The position numbers were made by a program, and so were the translations under genes. A stretch of DNA of 64,000 nt from Opitutales bacterium (GTDB taxonomy: Bacteria > Verrucomicrobiota > Verrucomicrobiia > Opitutales > Intestinicryptomonadaceae). Shown one piece after another: positions 45,536 to 55,600 of the stretch. The notes beneath the pieces are model-generated. The model made no database searches. It worked only from the letters and a program-made list of their open reading frames with translations, and was not told the DNA's origin. Within the stretch, counting starts at the first letter, position 1. Each line of letters opens with the position of its first letter. Location of the stretch: assembly GCA_015061945.1 (NCBI GenBank), contig SUVP01000003.1, forward strand, positions 1 through 64,000, read 5' to 3'.

Positions 45536-46306
45536 ATGAAAAAAGCAATCTCCATACTTGCGATTGTTTCGTTGATAACATCGTTTTCTTTTGCTCAAAA
45601 AAAATCTGATGGGTTAGACACTGTGTCGGCAAAATTTGGCAATACAGTGTCGGGGAATCAGATGACAAAAAAGAGTCAGTTTGTGTTCTTTGAAGGCAAC
45701 GGAACGCATGCTGGACTTTTGTGTGTAGGGCATTCTCTTACAAAACACGCTCCGCTGAAAAGTATCGGTTGGGAGTTCGATTGGGGAATGGCTGCCACTG
45801 CAAAAGAAAAAGATTATGTTCACGTCTTGTGGAATTTGATGAAACAAAAGTATGGAGATATGCCACTTTGTATCGCAAAGGCTGGATATTTTGAACGCAA
45901 CTTTCCGCAAGCCGACAAAATTCTTCCGCAACACTATACACCTGCTCGCAACTTCAAAGCGAAATGGATTGTCATATCAATAGTCGATAACGTTCAGCCG
46001 AAAATGGCAAAAGAACACAGCTTTATCAAAGAATACGAAAAGCTTGTCGACTTTGTGAACCCAGACGGTAAGGCGAAAATTATTATCACAACAGCGTGGT
46101 ATCCGCTAAAGGCTTTGAATAAAGACCTCATCGAGTTCGCAAAACGTAGAAATATCACGATTGTCGACATCGGCAAAATTTATCATCAAGAAGGTATGAA
46201 AGCAACTGGTCTTTGGAAGCACGCTGGTGTGGCAAGCCACCCAAGCGACAAAGGTATGAAAGCTTTGGCTGAAGCATATTTCAAAGCTCTTTCGCAACAA
46301 AAATAA
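45536..46306 (+). CDS. secreted SGNH/GDSL-type hydrolase
   Basis: A 256-residue protein with signal peptide MKKAISILAIVSLITSFSFA. GHSLTKHAP near residue 65 fits the block I serine of SGNH hydrolases, and SHPSDKGMKALAEAYF near the C-terminus fits the Asp-x-x-His block V, with the order HPSDKGM typical of carbohydrate esterases. It is placed between WbsX-like paralogues 2 and 3 in the same row, so it may remove acetyl or similar groups from the glycan they process. Confidence 0.7.
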   Translation: MKKAISILAIVSLITSFSFAQKKSDGLDTVSAKFGNTVSGNQMTKKSQFVFFEGNGTHAGLLCVGHSLTKHAPLKSIGWEFDWGMAATAKEKDYVHVLWNLMKQKYGDMPLCIAKAGYFERNFPQADKILPQHYTPARNFKAKWIVISIVDNVQPKMAKEHSFIKEYEKLVDFVNPDGKAKIIITTAWYPLKALNKDLIEFAKRRNITIVDIGKIYHQEGMKATGLWKHAGVASHPSDKGMKALAEAYFKALSQQK

Positions 46307-46323
46307 TCATCAAAAAAATAAAA

Positions 46324-47502
46324 ATGAAAAAAATAAAAACATTGATTATATCGGGATTTTTCGCCGTTGGTGCGTTCGCAAACAATTATGACGTTGCCGC
46401 AATCATATGGCCAGCGTATCAACCCGAACCACGTTGGAAAGAGCTTGGTATATTTAATCACGGCAACGGCGAATGGCAAAATGTGTACGAAGCCAAACCA
46501 AAGTTTGAAGGGCATCAACAGCCAATCGTCCCGCTTTGGGGGTATGAAAGAGACGACGACCCAATCGCAGTAGCACGCAAAATCGATGCAGCACTCGCAT
46601 CGGGTATCAATGTGTTTATGTACGACTGGTATTGGTATTGTGGGCGTCCATTCCTCGAAAACGCACTCAATAATGGTTTCTTAAAAGCCCCAAATAATGA
46701 GCGTATGAAGTTCTTTTTGATGTGGGCAAATCACCACGTTGAACGCCTTTGGGATAACAAAGTTTATGGCAAGAAAAAGTTTGAAGTTATTTGGAAAGCC
46801 TATGTGGGATATGACGAATTTACAAAGGTTCTCGTTCCTCGCTGGATTGAATATTTTAAGAAACCAAACTATTACAAAATTAACAATAAGCCAGTTCTTG
46901 CTATCTTTGAAATGGGTATTTTTGTGCGTGGTGTAGGTGGTCCAGAAAAGGCAAAACAAGCGTTGGAATACTTGCGTGAAGCGTGTAAAAAAGCAGGTTT
47001 TGACGGATTGCACTTTATGTCGATGTCGTATAAGGGCGAACCCGACGCACCTTTGCCCAATAACGATAAACCCGATGGTGCTGAAATCGCCAAGTATTAC
47101 GGATTCGACTCTATGAGTATGTATAATTGGCCTTTCCCATGGCTCGAAGGCTACGCAAAATGGCGTTCCGACGCAATGGCAGATTGGTTGCCTCGCAAAG
47201 AAAAATATGGTGTATATTTTCCACATGTCTCAAGTGGTTGGGATAATAACCCACGCTATCCAATGGAAAAAACTACTGCAATCTGCAAGGGTAGTAGTCC
47301 GGCAGAATACGAAAAAAGTTTGCGTATGGCAAAGGATTGGGCAGATAAAAATATTCCAGCAAATATGCCAAAATTAATTTTTATCAACGCTTGGAATGAA
47401 TGGACAGAAGGCGAATATCTCGAGCCAAGCACAAAAGATGGCTATGGGTATCTCAACGCAACAGCTCGAGTCTTCGGAGCTCACGGACAAGCAAAAGAAT
47501 AA
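46324..47502 (+). CDS. secreted WbsX/GH99-like protein 3
   Basis: A 392-residue protein with a cleavable signal peptide (MKKIKTLIISGFFAVGAFA), not a lipobox. The barrel motifs are IIWPAYQPEPRWKELG, YDWYWYCGRPFLENAL and INAWNEWTEGEYLEP. Its first half is almost identical in DNA to paralogue 4 (about 46406-46735 against 47607-47940), while the second halves differ. It starts 17 bases after the SGNH gene. Confidence 0.82.
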   Translation: MKKIKTLIISGFFAVGAFANNYDVAAIIWPAYQPEPRWKELGIFNHGNGEWQNVYEAKPKFEGHQQPIVPLWGYERDDDPIAVARKIDAALASGINVFMYDWYWYCGRPFLENALNNGFLKAPNNERMKFFLMWANHHVERLWDNKVYGKKKFEVIWKAYVGYDEFTKVLVPRWIEYFKKPNYYKINNKPVLAIFEMGIFVRGVGGPEKAKQALEYLREACKKAGFDGLHFMSMSYKGEPDAPLPNNDKPDGAEIAKYYGFDSMSMYNWPFPWLEGYAKWRSDAMADWLPRKEKYGVYFPHVSSGWDNNPRYPMEKTTAICKGSSPAEYEKSLRMAKDWADKNIPANMPKLIFINAWNEWTEGEYLEPSTKDGYGYLNATARVFGAHGQAKE

Positions 47503-47521
47503 CTACAAAGAAAAAATATTT

Positions 47522-48703
47522 ATGAAAAGATATATAAAATCATTGATAGCGACAACATTTTTAACTTTGTCTGCATTTGGTACAAGCGGATATGATGTGG
47601 CTACAATCATATGGCCAGCGTATCAACCCGAACCACGTTGGAAAGAGCTTGGTATATTTAATCACGGCAACGGCGAATGGCAAAATGTGTATGAATCAAA
47701 ACCAAAGTTTGAAGGGCATCAACAGCCAATCGTCCCGCTTTGGGGGTATGAAAGAGACGACGACCCTATCGCAGTAGCACGCAAAATCGACGCAGCACTT
47801 GCATCGGGTATCAATGTGTTTATGTACGACTGGTATTGGTATTGTGGGCGTCCATTCCTCGAAAATGCACTCAATAATGGTTTCTTAAAAGCTCCAAATA
47901 ATGAGCGTATGAAGTTCTTTTTGATGTGGGCAAATCACGATGTCGACGGACTTTGGAATAACAAACTAGAGCGTCGTGCAAAACGAAAAGTTATTTGGAG
48001 TGCCGATATATCGTACGATGAATTTGTGAATGTAATAGTCCCACGTTGGATTAACTATTTCAAAAAATCAAATTACTATAAAATCGATAATAAGCCAGTC
48101 TTGGCAATCTTCGACTTGCCAAATATGATTCGTGGTATGGATAATAGTCCAGAAAAGACCAAAAAAGCGTTGGATTTTTTGCGTGCAGAATGTAAAAAAG
48201 CTGGCTTTGCTGGACTTCATTTTATGTCGATGGCATGGTATGGTCCGGCTCGAGGAGCAGTTCCTAATATTAAAAAACCTACGCCAGCAGATGTCGTAAA
48301 ATATTATGGTTTTGATTCGCTTTCGGTCTATAATATGCAAGGTCCTTACGACGATTACAACGTATGGCCACAACGTGCTATGAAAGAATGGCCAACGTTT
48401 ATGGAAGCGTATCCGACATTTCATCCGATTGTATCGACAGGTTGGGATAATAATGCACGTTTCTTACCTAAAGATATAACAAAAGTAGCCAAAAATAAGT
48501 CTCCTAAAACTTACGAAAAAGTTTTGCGAAGTGTAAAGAAATGGGCAGACGAAAATATCAAAACAAAGAAAAAGTTGATAATAATAAATGCGTGGAACGA
48601 GTGGACAGAAGATGGTTATCTTGAACCAGACACTCGTTTTGGCTATGAATATCTCAACGCAACAGCTCGAGTCTTCGGGGCTCACGGACAAGCAAAAGAA
48701 TAG
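47522..48703 (+). CDS. secreted WbsX/GH99-like protein 4
   Basis: A 393-residue protein. ATG at 47522 (MKRYIKSLIATTFLTLSAFG) gives a signal peptide and a 19-base gap to paralogue 3; a longer frame would overlap that gene. Barrel motifs match the others: IIWPAYQPEPRWKELG, YDWYWYCGRPFLENAL, INAWNEWTEDGYLEPD. Note TEDGY where the others have TEG(E/C)Y, a one-residue insertion by the conserved Glu. It ends in TAG and closes the row before a strong terminator. Confidence 0.82.
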   Translation: MKRYIKSLIATTFLTLSAFGTSGYDVATIIWPAYQPEPRWKELGIFNHGNGEWQNVYESKPKFEGHQQPIVPLWGYERDDDPIAVARKIDAALASGINVFMYDWYWYCGRPFLENALNNGFLKAPNNERMKFFLMWANHDVDGLWNNKLERRAKRKVIWSADISYDEFVNVIVPRWINYFKKSNYYKIDNKPVLAIFDLPNMIRGMDNSPEKTKKALDFLRAECKKAGFAGLHFMSMAWYGPARGAVPNIKKPTPADVVKYYGFDSLSVYNMQGPYDDYNVWPQRAMKEWPTFMEAYPTFHPIVSTGWDNNARFLPKDITKVAKNKSPKTYEKVLRSVKKWADENIKTKKKLIIINAWNEWTEDGYLEPDTRFGYEYLNATARVFGAHGQAKE

Positions 48704-48796
48704 CGATATTTTTTGAGGATTATTCTCAAGGGGGCAATATATCCATAATTGTGGTTGGGCTTCTAAAAGGTCGCTCCACCTCCAAGTATCTTACAT

Positions 48797-48836
48797 AAAA
48801 AAACGCCCTTTAACTTTAGTTAAGGGCGTTTTTTTC
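48797..48836. terminator. terminator of the WbsX-like row
   Basis: A long stem ACGCCCTT(T)AAC/GTTAAGGGCGT with a TTTA loop, an A run before and a T run after it. Strong in the plus direction. Confidence 0.85.
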
Positions 48837-49170
48837 TGAGTGGATTGTGGTGCTATTCTTTTTTGTGTCAGGTTTATATTGTTTTATTTTTAGAAGAAAG
48901 CTCCGTCCACTCAACATAAACCGATTTTCTCGATTTAGTTCTGCGATTGTCGCAGGAGCTTTTCCTTTTTGTTCTGTTTTCGAGCTTTTGGCTTTTTGAC
49001 AGGATTGCTGAAGGAAGCGAAAAACAGCAGGGTCGCCATTTCAAACTTCTCCATAGACGCAAGTAGAAAACTTTTTTTTATATTTGTAAAGTCTTTTTTT
49101 TTAAATTTTTTCGCAGGTGGAAAAATAATAAAGCGAGAGTTTAATAGCTTTCAGCTTGGTTGATTCAAAA
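48837..49170. other. gene-poor stretch, nothing supported
   Basis: Short frames occur on both strands (the best is 39 codons, minus, 49054-48935), but none has a ribosome-binding site or a recognised product. A small perfect inverted repeat CTGCGA-TTG-TCGCAG lies at 48941-48955. The right end probably holds the 3' end region of the DUF4832 gene transcript. Confidence 0.5.
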
Positions 49171-50601
49171 TTATGGTCTTGTTTTGTCTATGCTGATTGA
49201 CCCGAGTTTGTAAAATCCGTCTGTTGCTCTCAAGTCTGCTTTAAACCCGAGTTCTACGATGCGACTTGATTTTTTGCTTTCTTTTAATCGTATTGAAATT
49301 TCATATTTTCCAGTAGGGATATCGGAAATATCAATTTTATATGTTTGGTTTACGATACCTTTTGTAAATGTTCTTGTATCGGCTTCTTTTATACGAATAA
49401 CTTTCTCGAAATCTGAATCTATTTTTTTCAACTTCAAATAAATAGGATATTTCTTGTAGGGTCTTGCCACACCACGATTTTCCCATTCGACAGAAATTGT
49501 GGATTCATTCTGATTAAAAGAAATTTTGTTTATAAAAAGCCAGTACCCGAGTTTGTTTGCCATTTCTTTAGCATAGTCGGGATTATCCTCGAGGAATGTT
49601 TTTGCGTCGCCGTGGAAACCCAGATATGTACATTGTGTTCGGGCGATAATCTTGTACATAATTTCTGCTCCAAAAACAGAGCCGTTTTTGCCAACCCAAT
49701 CCTTTTCAGCTTTCATAGCGTGATAATGTTGCATCTCAAGTGTTGTGGGGGCATATTCGGCAGAATCGTCGAAAAATTGAGGGTGCATAAGGCTCATTGC
49801 CGATGGCTTGTGATGATATGTCCAATGCACGAGGATAGAATCGTCGCGATAAGATATACCATTCTTTTTTATGTATTCACGCAACTCATTAACTTCTTTT
49901 TGAGGGCGACCATCAAGAAATTCATCGCCGATTACAAGTAGCGATTTTTTGAAATATTTTTTGTAAATATCGATATGCTTTTTTATTAGTTCGGTTGATG
50001 CAAATTTTTTTGAAGTGTACCAATTATGACCTTCGCCCCAGTTGCCGATACTTGCGATTGTAATTGATGTGATGTATTTTTTGCCGTCGTAGCGTTTTGC
50101 AATGGCTTTTTGCAGATTAGTAAGTTTTTTTATAAATATAGGGTCGCTGTAATCGGGTTCCCAAGTTTTTCGGTTGGTATTTCTAACTTTCACAAGTTCA
50201 CCTTTTGCACCAGCATCTACAACCCATTTAGGTGTTGCGTACACTTGGTTTATACCTGTTTCGCACGCTGTTATTGATAGCGATATTTTAACATTATGTG
50301 GAGCCCATTTTTCGATTTGTTCATCGATAAGTTTCCAATTAAATTTACCTTCCTCTGGTTCGAGGTACGACCACGCAAAACGCAAAAACAAGTGGTTGAG
50401 ACAGGGGATTTTCTTGATGTCATCAAACTCACCTTTGTAGCGAACCAAATTGTTATCGTAATAGTGGTGATACCAACCTTTGTCAGGATTTTCCAATACG
50501 CGTTTCGAGTCTTGAAATGATTTTAAATCGATATCCTGTGATTGTGCAAACGCTAAAGTAGAACAAAAAAAAGCTATTATTGTTAATACTGATTTTTTCA
50601 T
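49171..50601 (-). CDS. secreted DUF4832 family protein (glycosidase-like barrel)
   Basis: A 476-residue protein with signal peptide MKKSVLTIIAFFCSTLAFA. The start after cleavage, NPDKGWYHHYYDN, then LFLRFAWSYLEPEEGKFNW, matches the TIM-barrel front of DUF4832 proteins, which resemble GH42-like and GH5-like hydrolases; IASIGNWGEGHNW has a candidate catalytic Glu. The last 130 residues form the DUF4832 beta-sandwich (ISVEWENRGVARPYKKYPIYL). Family members are secreted and thought to act on glycans; the substrate is unknown. Confidence 0.78.
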   Translation of the reverse strand: MKKSVLTIIAFFCSTLAFAQSQDIDLKSFQDSKRVLENPDKGWYHHYYDNNLVRYKGEFDDIKKIPCLNHLFLRFAWSYLEPEEGKFNWKLIDEQIEKWAPHNVKISLSITACETGINQVYATPKWVVDAGAKGELVKVRNTNRKTWEPDYSDPIFIKKLTNLQKAIAKRYDGKKYITSITIASIGNWGEGHNWYTSKKFASTELIKKHIDIYKKYFKKSLLVIGDEFLDGRPQKEVNELREYIKKNGISYRDDSILVHWTYHHKPSAMSLMHPQFFDDSAEYAPTTLEMQHYHAMKAEKDWVGKNGSVFGAEIMYKIIARTQCTYLGFHGDAKTFLEDNPDYAKEMANKLGYWLFINKISFNQNESTISVEWENRGVARPYKKYPIYLKLKKIDSDFEKVIRIKEADTRTFTKGIVNQTYKIDISDIPTGKYEISIRLKESKKSSRIVELGFKADLRATDGFYKLGSISIDKTRP

Positions 50602-50701
50602 AAAAGCCCCCCCGACCTTTTTCTCAAAAAGAGTTTTTTTAAATTAGGTAATTTTTTGATATTACGATATTCTAAGTTCGTACTTTTGTTTTGAGGGATT
50701 A

Positions 50702-51298
50702 TCAATAGCCCCAGTTGCCGTCTACTATTATTAGGTAGTTTTCGGCACTGGTGGGGTGGGTGATGATTGTCGTGGCTCGACAGATTCTTTGCGGACTATT
50801 ACAATTATAACATTTGTCGGCGTTGATTGCACATGGCGTTTTTATACCCAAGCGTTTTGCGTTCTTCGGTGCCGATATATTCTTGGCTCGCCACAATGCC
50901 TTTTCAAGTGTCGGCTCTATCTTATTTGTCCCGCAAATATACAAGACTTTTTTGCGATTCACCCCGTATATCGACCCCGATACTCTGTTGCCTCTGCCGT
51001 CGATGTTGACGATTTCTCCTGTCGCCGAGATAGCGTTTGCACTCAAGATGTATACTTCGGAAAGCATCGCACCCTCGAATGTTTCGGGCGAGCGATCTAC
51101 TGCGTGCGAAAATACGACATTTGATTCTTCCAAAGTTTCGTAAACTTCTAATTCCGAAAGTGTGACCGACCCTCCAAAGCCGATTGATGTCCCCTTAAAC
51201 TCGTTCTTAAGGTATTGTTGCAACTCCTCTTTTGTTGCAAAGTGGAGTGTTTTAAAGCCGTTTTTTTCAAAAGTTGATAAAATTTTTTCGATATCCAT
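50702..51298 (-). CDS. LUD-domain (LutC/YkgG-like) protein
   Basis: A 198-residue protein of the LUD family, as in LutC of lactate utilisation. It shows SIGFGGSVTLSEL, then the acidic SEVYILSANAISATGEIVN loop and VLYICGTNKIEPTLEKAL. Four Cys near the C-terminus (CAINADKCYNCNSPQRIC) could bind a metal or cluster, which fits the YkgG-type members. No lutA or lutB lies beside it, so a role in lactate oxidation is uncertain. Confidence 0.82.
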   Translation of the reverse strand: MDIEKILSTFEKNGFKTLHFATKEELQQYLKNEFKGTSIGFGGSVTLSELEVYETLEESNVVFSHAVDRSPETFEGAMLSEVYILSANAISATGEIVNIDGRGNRVSGSIYGVNRKKVLYICGTNKIEPTLEKALWRAKNISAPKNAKRLGIKTPCAINADKCYNCNSPQRICRATTIITHPTSAENYLIIVDGNWGY

Positions 51299-51420
51299 TT
51301 GCGAGCGAATATGGCGAAATATCGCATTTGAGTCGAGAAAAATTCCGTCTAAAAATGCAAATATTTTAGTAATTATTAAAAAAGTGTTGTAATTTTTGGA
51401 AAATATGGTGTGATACTTGG

Positions 51421-51600
51421 CGACTGGTATTGTCGCTTTTTCCGTTTTTGATTACGGAACATCCTAATCTCCACCATTATTACGACATACCAAACGCACC
51501 GCAGTCCTCGGGGGAATGCGGATTTTGCGTTGTTGCGGTTTTTCTCGACCGCCTATATATGCTCGACAAATTCCCCCGACAAACCCACCCAAATATAACT
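51421..51600 (+). promoter_or_regulatory. structured 5' leader of the disordered-protein gene
   Basis: Several inverted repeats lie in the 180 bases before the ATG: TTCCG/CGGAA (about 51440-51458), CCGCA/TGCGG (51499-51521), GCGGT/ACCGC (51535-51552), and an outer perfect 10-bp pair TCGGGGGAAT (51508-51517) with ATTCCCCCGA (51570-51579). The CCGCA/TGCGG and outer stems share bases, so they exclude each other. No Shine-Dalgarno site precedes the ATG. The frame is also open through the leader. Confidence 0.5.
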
Positions 51601-52455
51601 ATGGAAGAAAATAAAAACATAGAATCGGCAAATCAGACCGAAGAAGTTGTCGCTCAAGAAGCGGTTGCTGAGTCTGTCGTCGCCGAAGTTGAGGCACCCG
51701 CAGAAGAGGTGTCCGTTCAGCCTGAAGTAGTCGCACAACCTGAAGCTGTTGTTAAACCCGAAGTAAAACAAACTCGCAAAAACGGCAGAAATCGCAGTGG
51801 AATCCGTAAGAGTGCATCGTCTGTTCAGCAGGCGACTCGTGAGTCATGTGGCGAACTTGAAAATCCATCGGAATTCAAGGAAAAGCTCAGTGGTCAAAAT
51901 GTATCGGGATATCCTGAAGGTGAAGGCTATTCAGAAGAACGCCCAAAGCGTGAACGTCGCGAACGTGGCGAACGCAAATTCCGCAATCGTTCAGATGAAT
52001 CGGTTGAAGCTTCAAATGAAGCATCGGATGACAAGAAGGAATCGGCAGAAGCTGACGAAAATCAGCACAAAGGTCCTTCGTTTGAAAGCAGAGGTTTTAC
52101 ACCTCGTGCTGTTGAAGTAGCTCTTTCGGATAATCGTCCGAAGGATGATAAGTTCGACCCTTCTGTTAACGATGGTGTTGTTTCGTACACTCCTGAAGAT
52201 AACAAATGCTCGATTTCGCTTTTTGAAAGAATCAAGACTATTATTAAGTCGATTTTCGGCAAAAAAGAGAAATCGAAAAAACGCTACAATAAAAAGGGCG
52301 GAAAGAAAAATTGGAACAATAATCGCGACAATGGTAAACGCTATAACAATCGCAAAAATGGCGGTAAGGGCGGATACCACAAACGTCGCTACAATGATCG
52401 TCGCCCAAACGGCAATGGCGGAAATAAAAACCGTCAAAGCGGTGGCGAAGCATAA
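51601..52455 (+). CDS. intrinsically disordered protein with basic Asn/Gly/Arg/Lys tail
   Basis: A 284-residue protein without a folded core. Residues of about 1-60 are Glu/Val/Ala-rich and acidic (EEVVAQEAVAESVVAEVE), residues 110-200 are charged with Arg/Glu blocks (ERPKRERRERGERKF), and the last 60 residues are Lys/Arg/Asn/Gly-rich, much like RGG tails (KNGGKGGYHKRRYNDRRPNG). Such tails bind RNA. ATG at 51601 is used since the upstream frame covers the leader, although translation from TTG at 51430 cannot be excluded. Function unknown; an RNA-linked role is likely. Confidence 0.65.
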   Translation: MEENKNIESANQTEEVVAQEAVAESVVAEVEAPAEEVSVQPEVVAQPEAVVKPEVKQTRKNGRNRSGIRKSASSVQQATRESCGELENPSEFKEKLSGQNVSGYPEGEGYSEERPKRERRERGERKFRNRSDESVEASNEASDDKKESAEADENQHKGPSFESRGFTPRAVEVALSDNRPKDDKFDPSVNDGVVSYTPEDNKCSISLFERIKTIIKSIFGKKEKSKKRYNKKGGKKNWNNNRDNGKRYNNRKNGGKGGYHKRRYNDRRPNGNGGNKNRQSGGEA

Positions 52456-52475
52456 TCCGATTGATAATTTTTCAA

Positions 52476-52506
52476 ACGCGTCGAGGGAAACCTCGGCGTT
52501 TTTTTT
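52476..52506 (+). terminator. terminator after disordered-protein gene
   Basis: A stem ACGC-CGAGG/CCTCG-GCGT with a two-base bulge and GAAA loop, followed by eight T, 21 bases past the stop. Confidence 0.8.
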
Positions 52507-52617
52507 GATTAGTTGCAGTGCTGTTTTGCAAGTTGTTTATGCGGTAGTGCAATCTTGACACACACAAATAAAATAAATAGATTCTTCCTGTTAATAAATT
52601 TAATGGGGATTTTTTAT

Positions 52618-55600
52618 ATGAAAAAATTAGTATTATGTATTGCATTGTTTTCATCAACACTGCCACTATTGGCTCAAAAATTTGGAGCGTTTGAAATTAT
52701 CGATAAAGGTGCGATTGAAATTCAGTCGAATTGTATGCAGGCTGAGTTCGGAGGCGATTATCAACAGCAAGCACTGAAAAATTTTAAAGTAGAAAAAGAT
52801 AAAAATACTTACAAAGTCAGTGGCGATTTTATCGTAAAAGCACGCAAGGGAAGTGGCTCTATCGACTTTGGTGGGACGGTCAGCACAGGTGGTGCAGTTC
52901 GTAAAAGTAAGGCGTCTTGCAAATTTGTAAAAACAATCAAGAAGATAAAAAATGGTGTCGAAGTTGAATCGAGTTTTCAGACGCCAGAACACAATGTCGG
53001 CAAAGACAGAATGTCGTATTCAATCTATCTGCCAACGATGTTGTACAAAGACAGAATTTGGATTGATGACACGCAAATAAAAGAATTCCCAGCAAAGAAA
53101 AAATTGTTCAAAGCCAAAAAAGTAAAAATAGTTATGCAATGGCGTACTTTGGAATTAGATGGCGATTTTGAATGCGAAGTTTTTACAACAAAGTGGTCGC
53201 CATCTCGCTCTGGAATGGAACTTGTAGGAGTGCGAATTTTCTATAACAAAGTTTCGGATACTTTATACTCGCTGAATTTAAAAATTTCGGATTTTACAAT
53301 ACTTCACAAGATTATGAATATTTCTGCTGTCGCAAATGCCGAAATAGACTTGCCAATCCCAGAAATAACCAGCCATTTTGTCGGCGTGAGATATAAAATT
53401 CTTCCGAAAAGAAAAGGTATTGTTATCCCAGCAGGAAAGAGTGTTGAGGTTGATTTTAAGAAATCGTGGAGTGCATATTTGGCAATTCTCAATGCGTTTG
53501 ATAAACTCACTGACGACGACAAGATTGTCGGTAAAGTTATTGTCAATTATGTAAACAACAAACAACAAGTTTTTGAAGTCGGAAAATCGTTTACGGGCGA
53601 ATTGAACTCTGACAAACATCCCGAAAATGCTACTCGTGCGTGGACAAGCCAATGGAAAGGTAAGCCAGTTTCGCTCTACACAACTGAAGTTAAAACAGGC
53701 AATGCACTCATCAAAAGTGTAAAGTTTGAAAATAATTCTTCGGGGAATTGGACGATTGCCGCAGTATCGTGTAATCGAGAAAAAGTTGGTGCGATAAGAT
53801 GCGACGAATCGTATATCACCGCAAACGACCTCTATCAGCCGATTTATTACAAGCGTCCAGTTGCGAAAGGTTCGGCGTTGGATATGTCGGGTATACTCGA
53901 TGCTCCAGCTGGAAAATATGGGCGTATCAAAGTTAAAGACGGCAAATTTGTTTTTGAAAAAACAGGTAAGCAAATCAGATTTTATGGTGCCAATACTTGT
54001 GGAACTGCAAATATCCCAAGTAAAGAAGAAGCAATCGCAATGGCAGACCAATTTGCGAGAATGGGTTTGAATATTTGGAGAATTCACCATTACGACGATA
54101 TGGTAACAACCTCTAAAAATGGCGATTCAGCAGAACTTAATCCGGAAGCAATGGATAAGTTAGACTTCCTTTTTGCAGAGATGAAAAAGCGTGGGATTTA
54201 TATAACAACCGATTTTTATACAAAGCGAAAATTACTCCCACACGAGTATGACGATATCAAATATCGTGGACAAAATATGAAGCTTGTTTTTGCGGCGTCC
54301 GACAAGGCTGTTAAAAATTTGCAACGCTTTATCACAAACATTTTGACACACGTCAACCCATATACTGGGCTTGCGTACAAAGACGACCCAGCATTTTTCT
54401 CGGTTGTTGTTCGCAACGAATCATCGTATCTTGGCACAAGAAATTTCGTCGTTCGCACGCCAGTCGATAGCGAGGCAATGCGTCCAAAATTTGAACGTTG
54501 GCTTAACGCAAATAAAGATAAATATCCAACTCTTAAAAGCGAGCATGTAAGGTATCAACTTTTCTTGCTCGACGCATACGATGAAACACACGGCAAACTC
54601 ATAAAGACAATTAAAGATATTGCCCCCGACTTGCTCGTGTCCGACCAAAACCACTGGCACGGATTTTTGAAAAAAGCGATGTCGACTACCTACGATTTTT
54701 CGTCGCAAAATTCATACTTTGGGCATCCACTTTTCCCCGAGTATAAATTCTCAACCCCACTGCAAATCCGTAATGATTCTCCTATCTCTAATTTGGGTGG
54801 AAGTACCGTTAAAGCTGTCGATTCACAGATTTTTGATAAACCACTAATCATTACCGAATGGTGTTATGTTCCTCCGAATTTGCATTATGCACAAGGTCCA
54901 TTTCTTGTCGGTGCGTATAGTTCGCTCAACGAACTCGGTGGGCTTTGCTATTTTGCATTCTCTCATAGTTCTGGTGCGATTTTTAAGAATAAAAAAGTTT
55001 CCACATTTGATTTTGCGAGCGACCCAATCATGTCGATGGCACATCGTGCTGCTGTGATGATGTACACCCGTGGAGATATTCAACCATCGCCTGTATCGTT
55101 CCCAACAGTGGTGCTCACAAATTATTATCGCAATGGTTCGATTAAGTTTTCAAACTATCGTGTTCCTGGTTATGCCGACTTGGGCTTAATCGGAAGAGTA
55201 GGGCACGTCGTCGCAGATAAAGTCGAAAATGTAAAACTTCCAGAAGATGCGACCGCAGTATTATTCTCTGAACCAGCGTGGGAAAAAATGGATACTAAAG
55301 GAGCATTACCTTTAGTGTACGACAAGACAAATACGTTCTTCTCGCAAATCAAAAAAGCAAATATCGGCAAGGGGAAAATCGATGAGCAAAATAATTTCTA
55401 TCGTAGCTCGACAGGCGAACTTGAGCTCGACGCAAAGAATGAAAATTGGAAAGCAGTTTCGCCACGCACAGAATCGTTCTTACTGAGAGAAGGGCAGAGT
55501 TTACAAGGTAAGTTTGCAAGCGTGAAGTCGGAAAAATCGCTCGCTTCGGTGCTTGTGTCGTCGCTCGATAAGGTCGATTTAAAAGATAGCAAACGCATCC

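Noticed and set aside
48874-49163. Short frames on both strands between the WbsX-like row and the DUF4832 gene
   Set aside because: No ribosome-binding site and no recognisable product on either strand.
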